In this document: piece after piece, positions 45,696-56,602 of the stretch
Layout of the letters: each line of letters begins with the position of its first letter
How positions within the stretch are numbered: position 1 is the stretch's first letter
NCBI GenBank assembly: GCA_963575745.1
Contig: CAUYUJ010015704.1
Span: 222,501 to 286,500 of the forward strand
Length of the DNA: 64,000 nucleotides
Direction of reading: 5' to 3'
Source: Prorocentrum cordatum
Taxonomy: Eukaryota > Sar > Dinophyceae > Prorocentrales > Prorocentraceae
Made by a program: the position numbers and the translations under genes
Notes under the pieces: generated by a model
The model's input: the letters and a program-made list of their open reading frames with translations, nothing else
The model's database searches: none
Told to the model about the DNA's origin: nothing

Positions 45696-45789
45696 AAGGT
45701 GCCACGCGCAGCTGCGCAGTCAATTTCGCAGCCTCAGCCAGGGGGGTCCAGTTTCGCGAGACCGTGCAGAGCTGACGGCACCGACCGTT

Positions 45790-46684
45790 CGATGAACCTT
45801 CTGCGCCAGGCCACTCGCGAGGAGAAAAAGGCGTTGAAATATAGCGTTCTGGCTGGTTTACCAGGGTGGTGGATTCGGAATGGCGCCCGCCAGATTGGAG
45901 AATCAGTCGGGGTGCTCATTGCGCACGGTACGTGGCTCAAACCTAATGCGCATCCAGGAAAGATATCCGACCACGTCGACCCAGGTTTCGACGTAGCGCC
46001 CCCCGAGATCCGAAAGGCGCGGCCCAACCTGAGCACGAACCAATCGTCGGAACTGCGTGCTGCCAGCTGCGAGGACGGAGGCTCCAGGCGCGTCTACGCG
46101 GCGTCCAAAGCCAACCATGGAGGCGCGATGTTCTTCTCCGAGCAGAGCTACACAAGGGCGCCAGGCTGGTTCGCAACGATGAGGCATTCACAATATTGCG
46201 GATGACCTGCGACACGAATGCGGCGTGGATGTCAGTTGGCAACCGCGACATTCACGGCGCGAAACAGTTCAATATTTTGAGAGAGCCGGCGAGTGGATAA
46301 TTCCAACGTCATGCGGGCGCCTTGGAGCACGCTGCGCAGATCGCTGCGGCAACGCAGCGCGCTGGAAACGCAAGGGCGCGTGGACGTGGAAGCAAGCCCG
46401 TTGGCGGACGCAAGACGGCCCAACAGGCGAAACAAATCTTTGCAAACAGGAACAAGGGGAGGGCATTGCAATTTGTTGACTGCACTCGTCCAAGCAAAGC
46501 ACGGTCATCGGAAAGCCTCGACATGCCGAGCGACAAGCTCGAAACCATGAATGTGGCGTTGCCAGATGACGGAGAGGACGATTTGGTAAAGATCGCGCAC
46601 GGGAGGTTAGCGCGGACTGAGCACACCAAGACGTCGCAAACCATGAAACAAGTATGTCGCAATGAGCAAGGGAATATCAGTTAG
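45790..46684 (+). pseudogene. Unrecognised broken gene
   Basis: Two frames read like protein. The first (45,699-46,205) contains REEKKALKYSVLAGLPGWW. The second runs from about 46,120 to 46,684 through ELHKGARLVRNDEAFTILRM, GNRDIHGAKQFNILREPASG and LEHAAQIAAATQRAGNARAR, and ends in an acidic and Lys-rich tail. It is broken by a TAA at 46,297-46,299, where CAA (Gln) would keep the frame. Composition is balanced and no repeat is visible, so I think it was a real gene, probably part of a dinoflagellate multicopy family. No domain is recognised. A frame change between the two parts lies before 46,130. Confidence 0.5.
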
Positions 46685-47239
46685 ACCGCGCGACTATGCC
46701 ATGTTGGACGAGGACCTCTGACATTTGTTCAGCGACACACCTGAGGGAAGAGAGCCCCTGGGAGCACTCGAGGGCCAACGCGACGGCGACGGCTTTTACG
46801 GCCGATCTGAATATATACGCAATTTGCATTCCGCCGTTCCAAGGCCGTGAACGGGGTCGCTTCGGCGCAAGGGGGGCCGATGGCCCGGGGGAACTTGCGC
46901 AGTTGCCAGGGCAATCTTGGCCTGAACATGGGAGTGCTGCAGCGTCGAAGCGGCCGAGGTCACTGGCAAAAGTGGAGCCGCAGGCTGCGTCAAAATGCCG
47001 GGGCTAGTTAAAGTGCGCCAGGAGTGGGGGGGGAGAGCATCTGGAAGCCAGCGGAAGGAACGGGGGGGCAAGGTTAGGGATCGCGGATGATATTTTATAC
47101 GTGGCCCTCCGAAGAGGGGAACAGCGGGGGCGCCGGCGGTCTGCGAGGAACTGAAGAAGCCCGCCGCGGGCGCATAATTTTTCAAGCTATGCAGAGAGCC
47201 CGCCGCAGGCGCCAATTTTTGTGTCAAAATAGTGTGGGT
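46685..47239. other. Gene-free spacer
   Basis: No recognised gene. GCCCGCCGC(G/A)GGCGC occurs twice at 47,158 and 47,198, each before AATTTTT. Confidence 0.4.
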
Positions 47240-47935
47240 GGGTTGCGGGTTGGGTCGCAGGCGGGCCCCAAGTGGGTCGACGGTGGGTCGCGGGTGGGTC
47301 GCGGGCCGGTTCGCGGGCGGGTCGCGGGCGGGTCGCGGGCGGGTCGCGGGTGAGCCGCGGTTCGGTCGCGAGCGCGTCGCGGGGTGGGTCGCGGGTGGGT
47401 CGCGGGCGGGTCGCGGGGCGGGTCGCGGGCGGGTCGCTGGGCGGGTCGCGGGCCGCGAAGGAAGCGGAACTTGCGCCGTGGATCCCCACTTGAGCCTCGC
47501 ACCCAGAGACAGTGAATGACCGTGCGGCCCCCTCACTCTGACTGAGTGGGTCGCGGGGTGGGTCGCGCGCTGGTCGCGGGGTGGCTCCTGGGCGGGTCGC
47601 GGCGCGGGTCGCGGGTGGGTCGCGGGATGCGTCGCGGGGTGGGTCGCGGGTGTGTCGCGGGTGGGTCGCGGGCGGGTCGCGGGGCGGGTCGCGGGGTGGG
47701 TCGGTGGGGTGGGTCGCGGGGTGGTTGGCGGGGTGGATCGCTGGTTGGGTCGCGGGGCGGGCGGCGGGGCGGGTCGCGGGGCGGGTCGCGGGCGGGTCGC
47801 GGGCGTGTCGACGACAGCGAACAAACGACAACGCAACGACGCAACAATCAAAACCGCCACCGCGGATCACCGCTTCCGCCGCGCACCCTGTGACAATGAA
47901 TGCCCGTTCGGCCCCCTCGCTTTGACGTGAGCGCG
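47240..47935. repeat. 10-bp minisatellite GGGTCGCGGG, two blocks
   Basis: Blocks at 47,270-47,455 and 47,545-47,812 consist of GGGTCGCGGG/GGGTCGCGGT units. Each block is followed by a related segment, GCACCC(A/T)G.GACA.TGAATG.CCGT.CGGCCCCCTC, at 47,498-47,540 and 47,881-47,925. The whole structure is therefore duplicated. Confidence 0.9.
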
Positions 47936-48036
47936 GCTCGTTGCGAACGTTGCGCCGGCTGGGATAACGGGATTTTCACGCGCGCTGAGCGGGGGGAAAG
48001 ATTGGCGCGGCGGCGCGCCGAACAGACTGCGCGGTG

Positions 48037-48140
48037 GTAGGAATGGGGGGCCCTAGCAAAGGAAGCCCATGAAGTGCCCGCGAGGGTAGAAATGGGGGGC
48101 CCTAGCAAAGGAAGCCCATGAAGTGCCCGTGAGTGACCGA
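48037..48140. repeat. Two copies of a 50-bp repeat
   Basis: AATGGGGGGCCCTAGCAAAG and GAAGCCCATGAAGTGCCCG occur twice in a row, at about 48,040 and 48,090. Confidence 0.95.
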
Positions 48141-48519
48141 GAATGCAGGGTGGAAACCACCCCGTTTACCGTTTATTTTGGGATCAACAACGCTATCGGA
48201 CGGCCGATCGCGGGAATTCGCCGGCCCCGCTAAACCGGGGGGAGCTTCCGAGAGCGAATAATTATTCAGACAGTGCTTGCTTGCATTTAGGGGTTCTTCT
48301 TTTGCTCAACCATATCAGGGTGACTGGCGGCTTCCGCGGGCGACGCCGCCCGTCGCCGCCGCCGCCGTCGCCGTCGCTGTCGCTGCCGCTCGGGGCGAGC
48401 GGCGGCTTCTGCGGGCGGCGCCGCTCGTCGCCGCCGTCGCCGTCGCATGGGCCCCTTTTCTCCGGGGGGATTTGAGTGTAACCCCCCCCGGGGTTGCCCG
48501 TTCTTTTTTTTTTTCGCAT
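48141..48519. other. Spacer with duplicated GGCGGCTTC block
   Basis: 48,320-48,450 holds two related copies of GCGGCTTC(C/T)GCGGGCG followed by GTCGCC triplets. No gene. Confidence 0.5.
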
Positions 48520-49554
48520 GGCAAATTGAATGTGATTCTGCCCCATCGCCCATCTTAAAAATTAACACGCGCCCTCGGGCAGGCCGGCATTGGCGCCCCC
48601 CGTCACCCTCTGCAGAACACCCTGCACGCGCGCGCTCTCTTTTCTGAAATTATCAGTTTTCAAGAATCCCTTGCCGAGAGAAAATGCGAAGTGCACGCGC
48701 GCGCGTCGTTGCGCGCGAAGTGCACGCGCGCATCGAAAACCTTGCGTTTCGCGGGGGTTGGACAACCGGGCGTCGACAAGCACGAAGAAAACATGGCTTC
48801 GCAGCGCGCGTTGCATTTACATGAACAGAGCTGGGACGAAGTGCGCGCGCGTCGCCGCGCACGCATGTCGAAGTTCTTCAAAAATTGGTGCATTCGTTGC
48901 GGTGTCGAAATCGAGCAACCAAAACGCGCGCGTGCATGCCTGGCTTCGCAATGCCGTTTTATCAATATAGAAAGACGCTTGCGCTCGCGCACTTGCGAAT
49001 ACTCCGGAAAACGATTGGTGTTCCAAAATTTTCATAACTGCTACCAAACGGGGCTTCGCGCGCGCATGTCGAAATCGCTTGAACGCCCTCGCGCGCGAGC
49101 TGTCGCGCGAATCCCTTGCAAATCACGGGGCGAAGTGCGCGCGCGCGCGCCGTCGCGCGCGCGCCGAAATCCTTCCAGAACGCCGGGTGTCGCAAGGATT
49201 TCGAAATCGAGCGTCGCGAAGCCATGGAACAACACATGGCTTCGCAACGACAGTTTTCATGCAACCTTGCATCCCTCTTGCGGGTTCTGAAGGAGACCAT
49301 CGCTTCTTCAACGTGTCCATGGAATTATGCCGCGCGGGCCTCTCGCGCCGCATGTCGAAATCATTCGAACGCCCTCGCGCGCGTGCGGCTGGGGGCTTTC
49401 TCGCGCGCGCTGCCGCGAGAAGCCAGCGCATAACGCAAGGGGAAGCGCGCGCGTCGCATCGCGCGCGCGCCGAAATTTCCCAAGAGCCCGAGGCGTCGCA
49501 AGGATGTCCAAACCGAGCGTTGCGATGCCGCAACGACAGCTTTCGCGCGGCAGA
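48520..49554. repeat. CG-hairpin dispersed repeat, copy 2
   Basis: The GTGATTCTGCCCCATCGCCC module (48,531) is followed by GAAGTGC(A/G)CGCGCG modules at 48,688, 48,838 and 49,130, with CATGGCTTCGCA at 48,791, 49,236 and variants. Element 49,555-56,602 is inserted at its end. Confidence 0.85.
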
Positions 49555-49662
49555 TGATACGAGGCACGCTCGGCGGGGGGAACCCCTGGGGAGGACCCGT
49601 CAGAGCGGACCGAGGGTAGTGCAGGCCAGCGTGAGCGGGAGCCTCAGTAGTCGTCTTGGCTC
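49555..49662 (+). repeat. Split repeat A1 (108 bp, left end)
   Basis: Matches A2 over 108 bp with five mismatches by my count. It starts TGATACGAGGCACGCT and ends GTCGTCTTGGCTC. 49,644-49,665 agrees with the 22-nt dinoflagellate spliced leader at 18 positions, ending GGCTCAAG. Confidence 0.95.
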
Positions 49663-49718
49663 AAGCACCGAGTTGAGTTCAAGGCAGAGTGCCAGCCCTG
49701 CGCCCGCGCCGCCCCCCT

Positions 49719-51471
49719 ATGCCAGGGCCGTGGGTTTTGTCGGCGTCGGACCCGGAGTACGCCAAGGCGTTGCGCCTGAAGGCGGACAGCATCATCGAGG
49801 TCCGGTGCTACGACGACGACGGGGGCGACCAGGGCACGGCCATCCTGCGCCTGGAGGGCGACGGGAAGGTCGGCGACACCATCCAGGCGCGGTGCGTGGC
49901 CGCGAGCGACGATTATTACGCTCATTGGGCGGCTCGGCAGGAGAAGGTGGGCCAGTGCCACTTCTGCCGGGGTCGCCGGGAGCGATGCCGGACGACCGAC
50001 GTCACCACCCGCATCGAGACGCTCCGGGAGCTCTCGACCGCGGACTTGGGGAAGGGCGGCCTCAAGTGGGTCCAGGGGCCCGCCGCGAAGGCCGTGGAGG
50101 AGATCCTCAAGGACCGTGAGCGCGGCGGAGGGGCTCCGCCATCGCGCTCGCCTCCAGCGGCTGGCCCCCGGCCGCCAGCCGAAGGCGGAAGGCCAGCCCG
50201 AGTGCGGCAGGCAGAGGAGCTGTTCGAGCCGGGCGAGGGCAAGGCGGGCGACTTCGAGGGGGATTTGCGCGAGCTCAAGGACAGGGCGGCCGAGGGGGGC
50301 CCAGGCGGGATCGCAGGGGGCGCGAACGCTCGCGCTCACCGAGTCCCCGGGGTCGCCGGGCAGAGGAGAAGCGAGCCAGCAGGAGCGGCCGACGGTCGCG
50401 GCGAGGACGCCGGGACCCGTTCGGGCCTGCTGCAGGAGGAGATCGTCGGGGAGCCGTCCGGGCACGTTCCCCGCGCGAGGAGAGAGGAGCTGGCCGCGGT
50501 GCAGATCGCGGAGAGGCCGCGGGCGCTCGTCCACAGGAGCCTGAGCAGCAGCCAAGGAGGCGCAAGGAGAGCCCCAAGAGGGGCGGCGACGCAGTCAGGA
50601 GGAGCAGGGAAAGGAGCACGCAGAGGAGGAGGAGCCATAGCCATGAGAGGGGCAAGAAGAGGAGGACCAGGACGAGGTCCCGAGGGCAGAGAGGAGGGAG
50701 CCATGAGAGGAGCAGGAAGAGGAGGTCCAGATCGAGATCGCGAGGGCGCCGGAGTCGGCGGCAGAACAGGAGGTCCTCGCGGACGGACTGGGGGCCTTTC
50801 GGGGCCAGTGCGCCGATGGACGAGAGGAGTCGGAGTCCGAGCTATGCGTCGAGTTTTCGCTCAGCCTCCCCTTCGCGCGGGCAGCTGTCTCACAGCCGCC
50901 TGCTGGAGTACGCGGTGCGTCATCCAGGTCGGTTAGCCCAGAGGCTGCTTGCAAGAATGCGGGCTCTGTCCGATCGCGGGGGGGGGGGGGGGGGGCGTCC
51001 ACGGCGACGGCCTCAGAAGTACAGCAAGGAGCCATGCGCTACTGGTTCGCGATCCTCCAGCCCCAGAACCCCAGCATGGGGCCCCTGAATGCGCGGGAGA
51101 CCAAGACGATTTGCACCGCCTTGGATCTTCTGGCCGAGAAGCGCTACGGCGAGGCAGCAGACCTCTTGGGCCAGAGGTTGAAGGCCATCGAGAGGGCCCT
51201 CAAGGACGGGCACTGGCAGCGGGCCGTGTGGTGCGAGCTGATCCCCCCCGACGACGTGACGCTCTTGGACCGTGCGGAGGACAAGATGCTCGCGCAGGAG
51301 GAGCGCCTGCAGAACCAGCTGCACTCCAAGAAGCAGAACAACTACCAGGACTACGGCAACATGAACAAGGGCAACCAGGGGTACGGCAAGGGCAACAAGA
51401 GCGACGACCCGAAGGGGAAGAACAAGGGGGCGAAGGGCAAATGGGATCGCAAGGGCGGCCGCCCTTACTAG
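49719..51471 (+). pseudogene. Gag-like protein with frameshifts
   Basis: ATG 49,719 opens MPGPWVLSASDPEYAKALR, followed by a compact N-terminal region with QCHFC and RRERC near 49,955-49,990, a possible metal site. From about 50,110 the frame changes. A basic Arg/Ser-rich segment follows in a second frame (50,630-50,830, SRKRRSRSRSRGRR), then LLEYAVRHPGRLAQRLL. A G17-type run at 50,978-50,994 shifts the frame once more. The C-terminal part (51,034-51,471) reads TALDLLAEKRYGEAADLLGQ and ends in a Lys/Gly/Asn-rich basic tail at TAG 51,469. It probably binds the element RNA. The poly-G run could also be misassembled. Confidence 0.7.
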
Positions 51472-51548
51472 GAGGCCCCGCGATAACCCTTCAGGAACTC
51501 CGAGCGCGTCTCCGGTGCCAAGGGTCCGGGCGGCTCTCGGTGCTGGCG

Positions 51549-54500
51549 ATGGGTAGGGTGCTTTGGGAGACTGTGTGCCGGTTGCCGACTCCCCTTGGGG
51601 GTTTCGTGCGCTGCGCCTCACTGGGCGTTCCGCCCGACCGGCGCCGGTCTCTCCTGCCCCTGCCAGTCGAGGAGTTCGTCGAGGTCGGCTCCGCCCGCTT
51701 CCGGAGCTCAGGGAAGGAAGCAGAGGCGGATATCAGGTGCTGGTGCCGCTTGATTGCCCATTCGCTGAACTACCTTGGGGCCGGGTTCGGAGCCTCTGGC
51801 CGGGGGGGGCCGCCTCCCCGGCGCTCGAATCCAGCGCAACGTCGGGCCATGGCTCGGTTAGCGGAGGTCCTGCAGTGGTTCTTGGCGGAGGACGACGCGG
51901 ACCCGCCCGCGCTCTCCGACGTCTTCCGCGAGGCCCGCCAGAAGAAATTCAATTATGGGGGTGAGGCCGTGACCCACCGCAGGGAGCTGTATGCCGATCT
52001 TGTTTTCCCGACGTGGCCGGCTAGCCACGAGGTGGGCGTGCTCGATCTCACGGATCTCTTGGTCGGCGACCTCAAAGCGACAGTGCAAGACCCATCGAAG
52101 TGCTTACGGCCGCGGGGCGAATGGCCCGACAAGCCCCACGTCTCCAGGGTGCACGCTTCCCAACACGAATGGGACAAGCTGGCCGGCGAGGGGCTTCGAC
52201 GGGGCATTTTTCAGGAGATCGAGGGCAACAGGGTGTTCAAGGCGAAGGATGGGTCGCGCCTGCTCAACGGGGCCATGGGGGTCAACAAGTTCAAGGAGGT
52301 CCAGGGCAAGGCGATGCACCACCTCCGGGCCATCACGATTATGACCCCCCTGAACCAGCATTTGCGCGAGATCACTGGCGAGGTCGATTACCTCCCGTGC
52401 ATTGCCCACGCAATTCTCATCATCCTGGGCGCCGACGAGGAGGCAGTGGTCGACAGCGAGGACTTCGTGAGCTGCTTCAACCTGGTGCGCATGCCTCGCT
52501 CGTGGACCGGGTTCCTGGCTTACGAGAAGCCCGTGTCAGGGTCGGTGTTGGGCCGGCCTGATGGATGTGACTTCTTGATCGGCATCACCACCGTCCCGAT
52601 GGGGTGGTCTGGAGCGGTCGCGGTCATCCAGGCGGCGGTGCGCAGGCTGGTGTTCGGGGACGCGGAGGTGGACGTCCAGACCCGGATCGCCAGGTGCAAG
52701 CCCTTCCCAAGAGGCCCGGATTATTCGTTGGTCTACTTGGACCCCTTCGACTTCATCCGAAAGCGGTGCCGACAGGCCCTGGGGGAGCTAGGCGGCTCGG
52801 AGTCCAAAGAACACGCCCGCTTTCTAGACGCATGCCGCCTGATGGGTCTTCCTTTGTTGAATGCTGGAAAGACATTGGTAGGATCCTACCGCGCCGCGCT
52901 TCAGGGCGGCGAGTTCGATGGCAGGCCGGGCAGTTTGGCTCGCAGCCAGAAGCGGGGCAGGCATTTAATCCGACTTACTTCGGGCATGGCGGCCCAGGGT
53001 TTTTGGCCTGAAGTTGTTCTTCGCCATTGGGCTGAGCTTGCCTGCTACGCTCGTTCGTACCGGAGGCCCCTCTTCTCCCTCATGGCGGAGGTTTTCACGA
53101 CCATGGACAACTGCCATGGGGGCGACGTCTTCCACGAGGCAGCCTTGGACGAGATCATACTCTTCGCTGCCCTGGCCCCGCTTGCGGCCACGAACCTGCG
53201 GGCGCCGCTGGCGCCGCGGATCAGTTGCACTGACGCTTCCCCAGATGGCGGAGGCGCTGGCCTCGCAGCGTCTTTCTCGAAGGTGTTGGGGGCCAGCTGC
53301 GCCGCCCAGGAGGATGAGGATGAGGATAGGGAGGGCGAGGTCGCGACGACGCAGGAGGAGGAAAACGACGACGTGGAGGACGCGCAGGAGCCCGAGGAGG
53401 ATTGCCGCTAGGAGCCTGAGGAGGAAGAGGATGACGAAGAGGAGCAGGGCGAGGCGCCCCTGCAGAGCGCGCAGGCCCCTGGACCTCGACCAGCCGTCCT
53501 GCGAACGTGGCCGAAACTCGCCCTCTGCAGGTTCCCGTGCCCGGGCGGCTGCCCGGCCCGCCTCGACACTTAGGAAGGGTTGCGCGTTCACCGCGAGGGC
53601 CCGCGCAGGAGTTGCCAAGGAGTGCCCTTCGGCAGCGCGCCGCGTTGCTTGCACGTCGGCCTCGAGGGGCTCTACGAGCAGATGGGAGCCCCCATCGCGG
53701 AGAAGGGGATCGAGGTAAAAATGGAGGTCATCATCCAAAACGGCGTCGTGAAGAACGACGTTGAGGCCCCTGAGGCCTGGGCCCATTTTCAGCCCGAGGG
53801 GCGAACAGTGGCCCGGAGCGGGGACGGCATCGCCTTGCGCAGTTGGAGGGCGCGGAAGGGGCTTCCGCGCTTGCCGGCCGCTCTGAGCAGGGAGGTTCGC
53901 AAGGAGAATCTGCAGCACGCCTTGTGCGCCCGAGCGTTGCAGGCCGAGGGCAAACGCGAGGGCGCGACCGTTGCGCAGGTGGACTCTGGCAGCTGGTGGC
54001 TGGAATGGCCGCGGCTGAAGCATCTCAGGCACATGGGGGAGGTATTCTACACGTCTGTGGGGCCTCACGTGCTGGCGCATACTTCGCCAGAGCTGCACCA
54101 GAAGTTTCTCGGGCGCTGGAGCGCAAATGAACGCGCTGAGACCGCTCTCGACTGGGTCAGCGAGTACGCCGAGGAGGTGCATAATTACATCGCGCGCGCT
54201 CGAACGGCGCTGCTCCCTAGCGATCCTGGCGAGCGACAGCCGTGGTTGAGGCGGCAGCTGGCTGGCGCTACTAACCGCCTGGCCGACGGGGCCGTCAACG
54301 AGGTGGTCGCCCAGGAGCTCATGCGCTGGATCAGCGGCATGCTTCCCGGCCTCGAGGCGGAGCACGTGTGCCATCTCATCCGGTACGTGGATCACCGGGG
54401 CTCCGACGTGCAGCTGTGGGCCGGCGAGCTTCTACGGCAGTCGCGGCAAGCAGCCCCGTGCCCTGCCTTCCGGTGGGCATGGAAGGCGGTGGCGTCGTAC

Positions 54501-54815
54501 CCGTGGTCGGAGACAGGCCACATCAACGTCTTGGAGGTCTTGGCCTTCCTCTATTTTGTCCGGCAGTCGACGGGGAGCGGAGTGCTTCAGTCGACCCAGT
54601 TTGTGCATGTTGTGGATGGCATGGTAGCGTCGGCAGTCATCGCCACAGGGCGGTCCTCTTCTAAGCTTCTCAACTTTCGGTTGCGTCAACTGGCAGGACT
54701 CCTGCTTGCCGCGGATGCCTACCCCTACGTCGTGTGGGCGATCTCTTCTTGGAATTTCGCCGACCGCGCGAGCCGGTGGTGGCCGGCGCGGGGCTTTCCA
54801 GAGCAACATGGGTAA
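51549..54815 (+). pseudogene. Reverse transcriptase-RNase H polyprotein, two in-frame TAGs
   Basis: One frame from ATG 51,549 to TAA 54,813, interrupted by TAG at 53,409 and 53,570. The same frame is open from 50,949, so it overlaps gag in -1. Motif A is SEDFVSCFNL with Asp 52,461, motif B VPMGWSGAV near 52,593, motif C YLDPFD at 52,734-52,751. The second Asp of the usual YxDD is Pro; relatives I remember also vary here. RNase H starts with CTDASPDGGG (Asp 53,232). It is split by an acidic insert with the two stops, then continues with INVLEVLAF (Glu 54,534), VVDGM (Asp 54,616) and WNFADRASR (Asp 54,761). The enzyme would make the DNA copy of the element. Confidence 0.85.
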
Positions 54816-55757
54816 GTTCCTCATGCGGCACCGTGCCGCGCGACGGAAGGGGTCACTCAGGGAAGTTGGGATCAAGGAGGCAACGCTTCGACGCTATCGA
54901 ATTCGTTTTCGTTCATTTTTTGATTATTTGGAGCTGCGAGGGCAGGCTCTGCCGCACAGCCTCGAGGAGCTGGACGCGAGGGCCAGCGAGTTCGTCGACC
55001 ACCTGTGGGGCGAGGGAGAGCCAGAAAGCTGGGCCACTGATATCGCCTCTGGCTTGAAGCGCCTGGTCCCCAGAGCTCGGAAGGCGCTCACCGTAACGGG
55101 CTTCTTCCTCAACAATTGGCGCCGGACAGTTAGCCGATGCAGGGCTTTACCGTTCACGCCACTCATCGTCAAGGGCCTGGCGGGGATGGCGTTCGCGGAG
55201 GATTTGTGGAACTTCGGCACCGCTCTCTTAGTTGGCTTTGTGGGGTTGCTTCGTACAGACGAAATTTTGGGGCTCCGCTCACGCCGCGTCATGTTCTATG
55301 AGAGCCACCAAAAAGCCATCATCATCTTACCCGAAACGAAAACGGGCTCCCGAGAGGCTAGAGTGGAAAAAGCAATGGTGAACGACACCGTTGTCGTCCG
55401 CGCCTTGGCCAAAGTCTGCCAACAGCTGAACGGCGACGAACTGCTGCTGCCAATGCGCCCTCACGTTTTCAATGAAGAGCTCAGGAGGTTGGCAGAGCCG
55501 CCGGCATCCAGTCACGGGGCGTGTCTGGATGTAGCTTGCGCCGGGGCGGCGCCACGTGGCATTTCCTCTCTGGTGGCAGCTTGGGGCGCGCGATGGTGCA
55601 CGGCCGGTGGGCCCATGAGAAAACAGCGCGGATCTATATCGACGGGGCTCTGGCCCAGCAAGCCGATTGGGCACTCAGCGAGTCGGCTCGCGCGCTCTTA
55701 AGGCTCGGGGGCCGAGTCGCGGCAGGCTTGCTGGGGGGTGGTGCCGGTCGGCAGTGA
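54808..55757 (+). pseudogene. Tyrosine recombinase, one frameshift, His lost
   Basis: ATG 54,808 overlaps the end of the RNase H frame (ATGGGTAA), an overlap common in this superfamily. An N-terminal helical region (to about 55,100) resembles a core-binding domain. GLLRTDEILGLRSRR carries the first catalytic Arg (55,252), and ETKTGSREA the Lys. Near 55,510 the frame shifts; the other frame gives SLRRGGATWHF, MVHGRW and TARIYID, with the nucleophile Tyr at 55,635. The residue expected to be His in HxxR is Cys (55,530). Total about 316 residues. It would join the circular copy to the chromosome. GGTAAGT at the start also fits a 5' splice site. Confidence 0.85.
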
Positions 55758-56118
55758 CAAGGGTGCTGTCGGGGAAGGGGGGCTTCCTCCCCCTGGGGGG
55801 CAGGGTCGCAGGGCCCTCGCCCTCTGGGGTCCGGCGCCGTGTGGCGGGGCTAAGGGGCTTGGCGTTGAGAGCCGGGCGGCGTGGTTAACCATAGGGTTGC
55901 CCTCGCTTGCCCGCCCGCCCTCCCGCGCCTTCTGGTTGAAGCTTCGTCGCCCCGCATGGGGCAGGTCCGCGGCGCGCTGCCTGCAGGCAGGCTCGTGCTT
56001 GTCTAGGCTCGCTCGTGCGGGCCATGGGTGCAAAGGCTCCCAAGAAATGCATAGCCCGGCGTTGTCTGGGGGGGTGCGGGGTGCGCCCCCCTGGAATGGG
56101 GGCACGGGTGGTTGCGTG
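55758..56118. other. 3' region of the element, non-coding
   Basis: GC-rich, with an ORF (55,738-56,298) that runs into the repeats and has no recognisable domain. Confidence 0.5.
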
Positions 56119-56290
56119 GCGCCCGGGGGCTGGGCGTCGCCAGGGTCAGAGGCTGGCCTGGGTGGCTGTTGGGGGAGGGGCCCCCTCGCCAATTCACGCG
56201 TCATCGCTTGCATGCCATTGGATGCGCAGGCCGAGGCAGGTAGCGCGCAAGACAGCGCCGAGGCGCAGCGCAAAAACAGAGGCATGCACT
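56119..56290 (+). repeat. Split repeat B1 (172 bp)
   Basis: Matches B2 over exactly 172 bp with about 13 mismatches by my count. It starts GCGCCCGGGGGC and ends AACAGAGGCATGCACT. It touches A2 directly. Confidence 0.95.
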
Positions 56291-56398
56291 TGATATGAGG
56301 CACGCTTGGCGGGGGGGACCCCTGGGGAGGGCCCGTCAGAGCGGACCGAGGGTAGTGCAGGCCAGCGTGGGCGGGAGCCTCAGTAGTCGTCTTGGCTC
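56291..56398 (+). repeat. Split repeat A2 (108 bp)
   Basis: Internal copy of A1, adjoining B1 with no gap; 32 bp separate it from B2. Confidence 0.95.
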
Positions 56399-56430
56399 CC
56401 ACCACCTCCCCAGCGTCCTCCTGTGAGCCA

Positions 56431-56602
56431 GCGCCCGGGGGCCGGGCGCCGCCTGGGCCAGGGGCTGGCCTGGGTGGCCGTTGGGGGAGGGGCTCCCTCA
56501 CCAGTTCACGCGTCATCGCTTGCATGTCATTGGATGTGCAGGCCGAGGCAGGTAGCACGCAAGACAGCACCGAGGCGCAGCGCAAAAACAGAGGCATGCA
56601 CT
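56431..56602 (+). repeat. Split repeat B2 (172 bp, right end)
   Basis: Copy of B1; ends GGCATGCACT, after which similarity to B1/A2 stops and flanking repeat DNA begins. Confidence 0.95.

Larger units (their letters stand above)
49555..56602 (+). mobile_element. Tyrosine-recombinase retrotransposon with complete split repeats
   Basis: About 7.05 kb. Order: A1 repeat, gag-like ORF, reverse transcriptase-RNase H ORF, tyrosine recombinase ORF, B1, A2, B2. A1-B1A2-B2 is the hallmark of PAT/Ngaro-type elements in the DIRS superfamily. The B1|A2 junction (GCACT|TGATAT) equals what would form if the right end (…GCACT) and left end (TGATAC…) were joined in a circle, as the model of these elements requires. 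No target-site duplication is seen, as expected. Both flanks belong to the CG-hairpin dispersed repeat. Frameshifts and two in-frame stops suggest an inactive copy. No methyltransferase region follows the recombinase, unlike the element at 21.9 kb. Confidence 0.9.

Noticed and set aside
55738-56298. 186-codon ORF after the tyrosine recombinase as a further element protein
   Set aside because: It runs across the B1 repeat and has no recognisable motif; I found no methyltransferase-like signature here.
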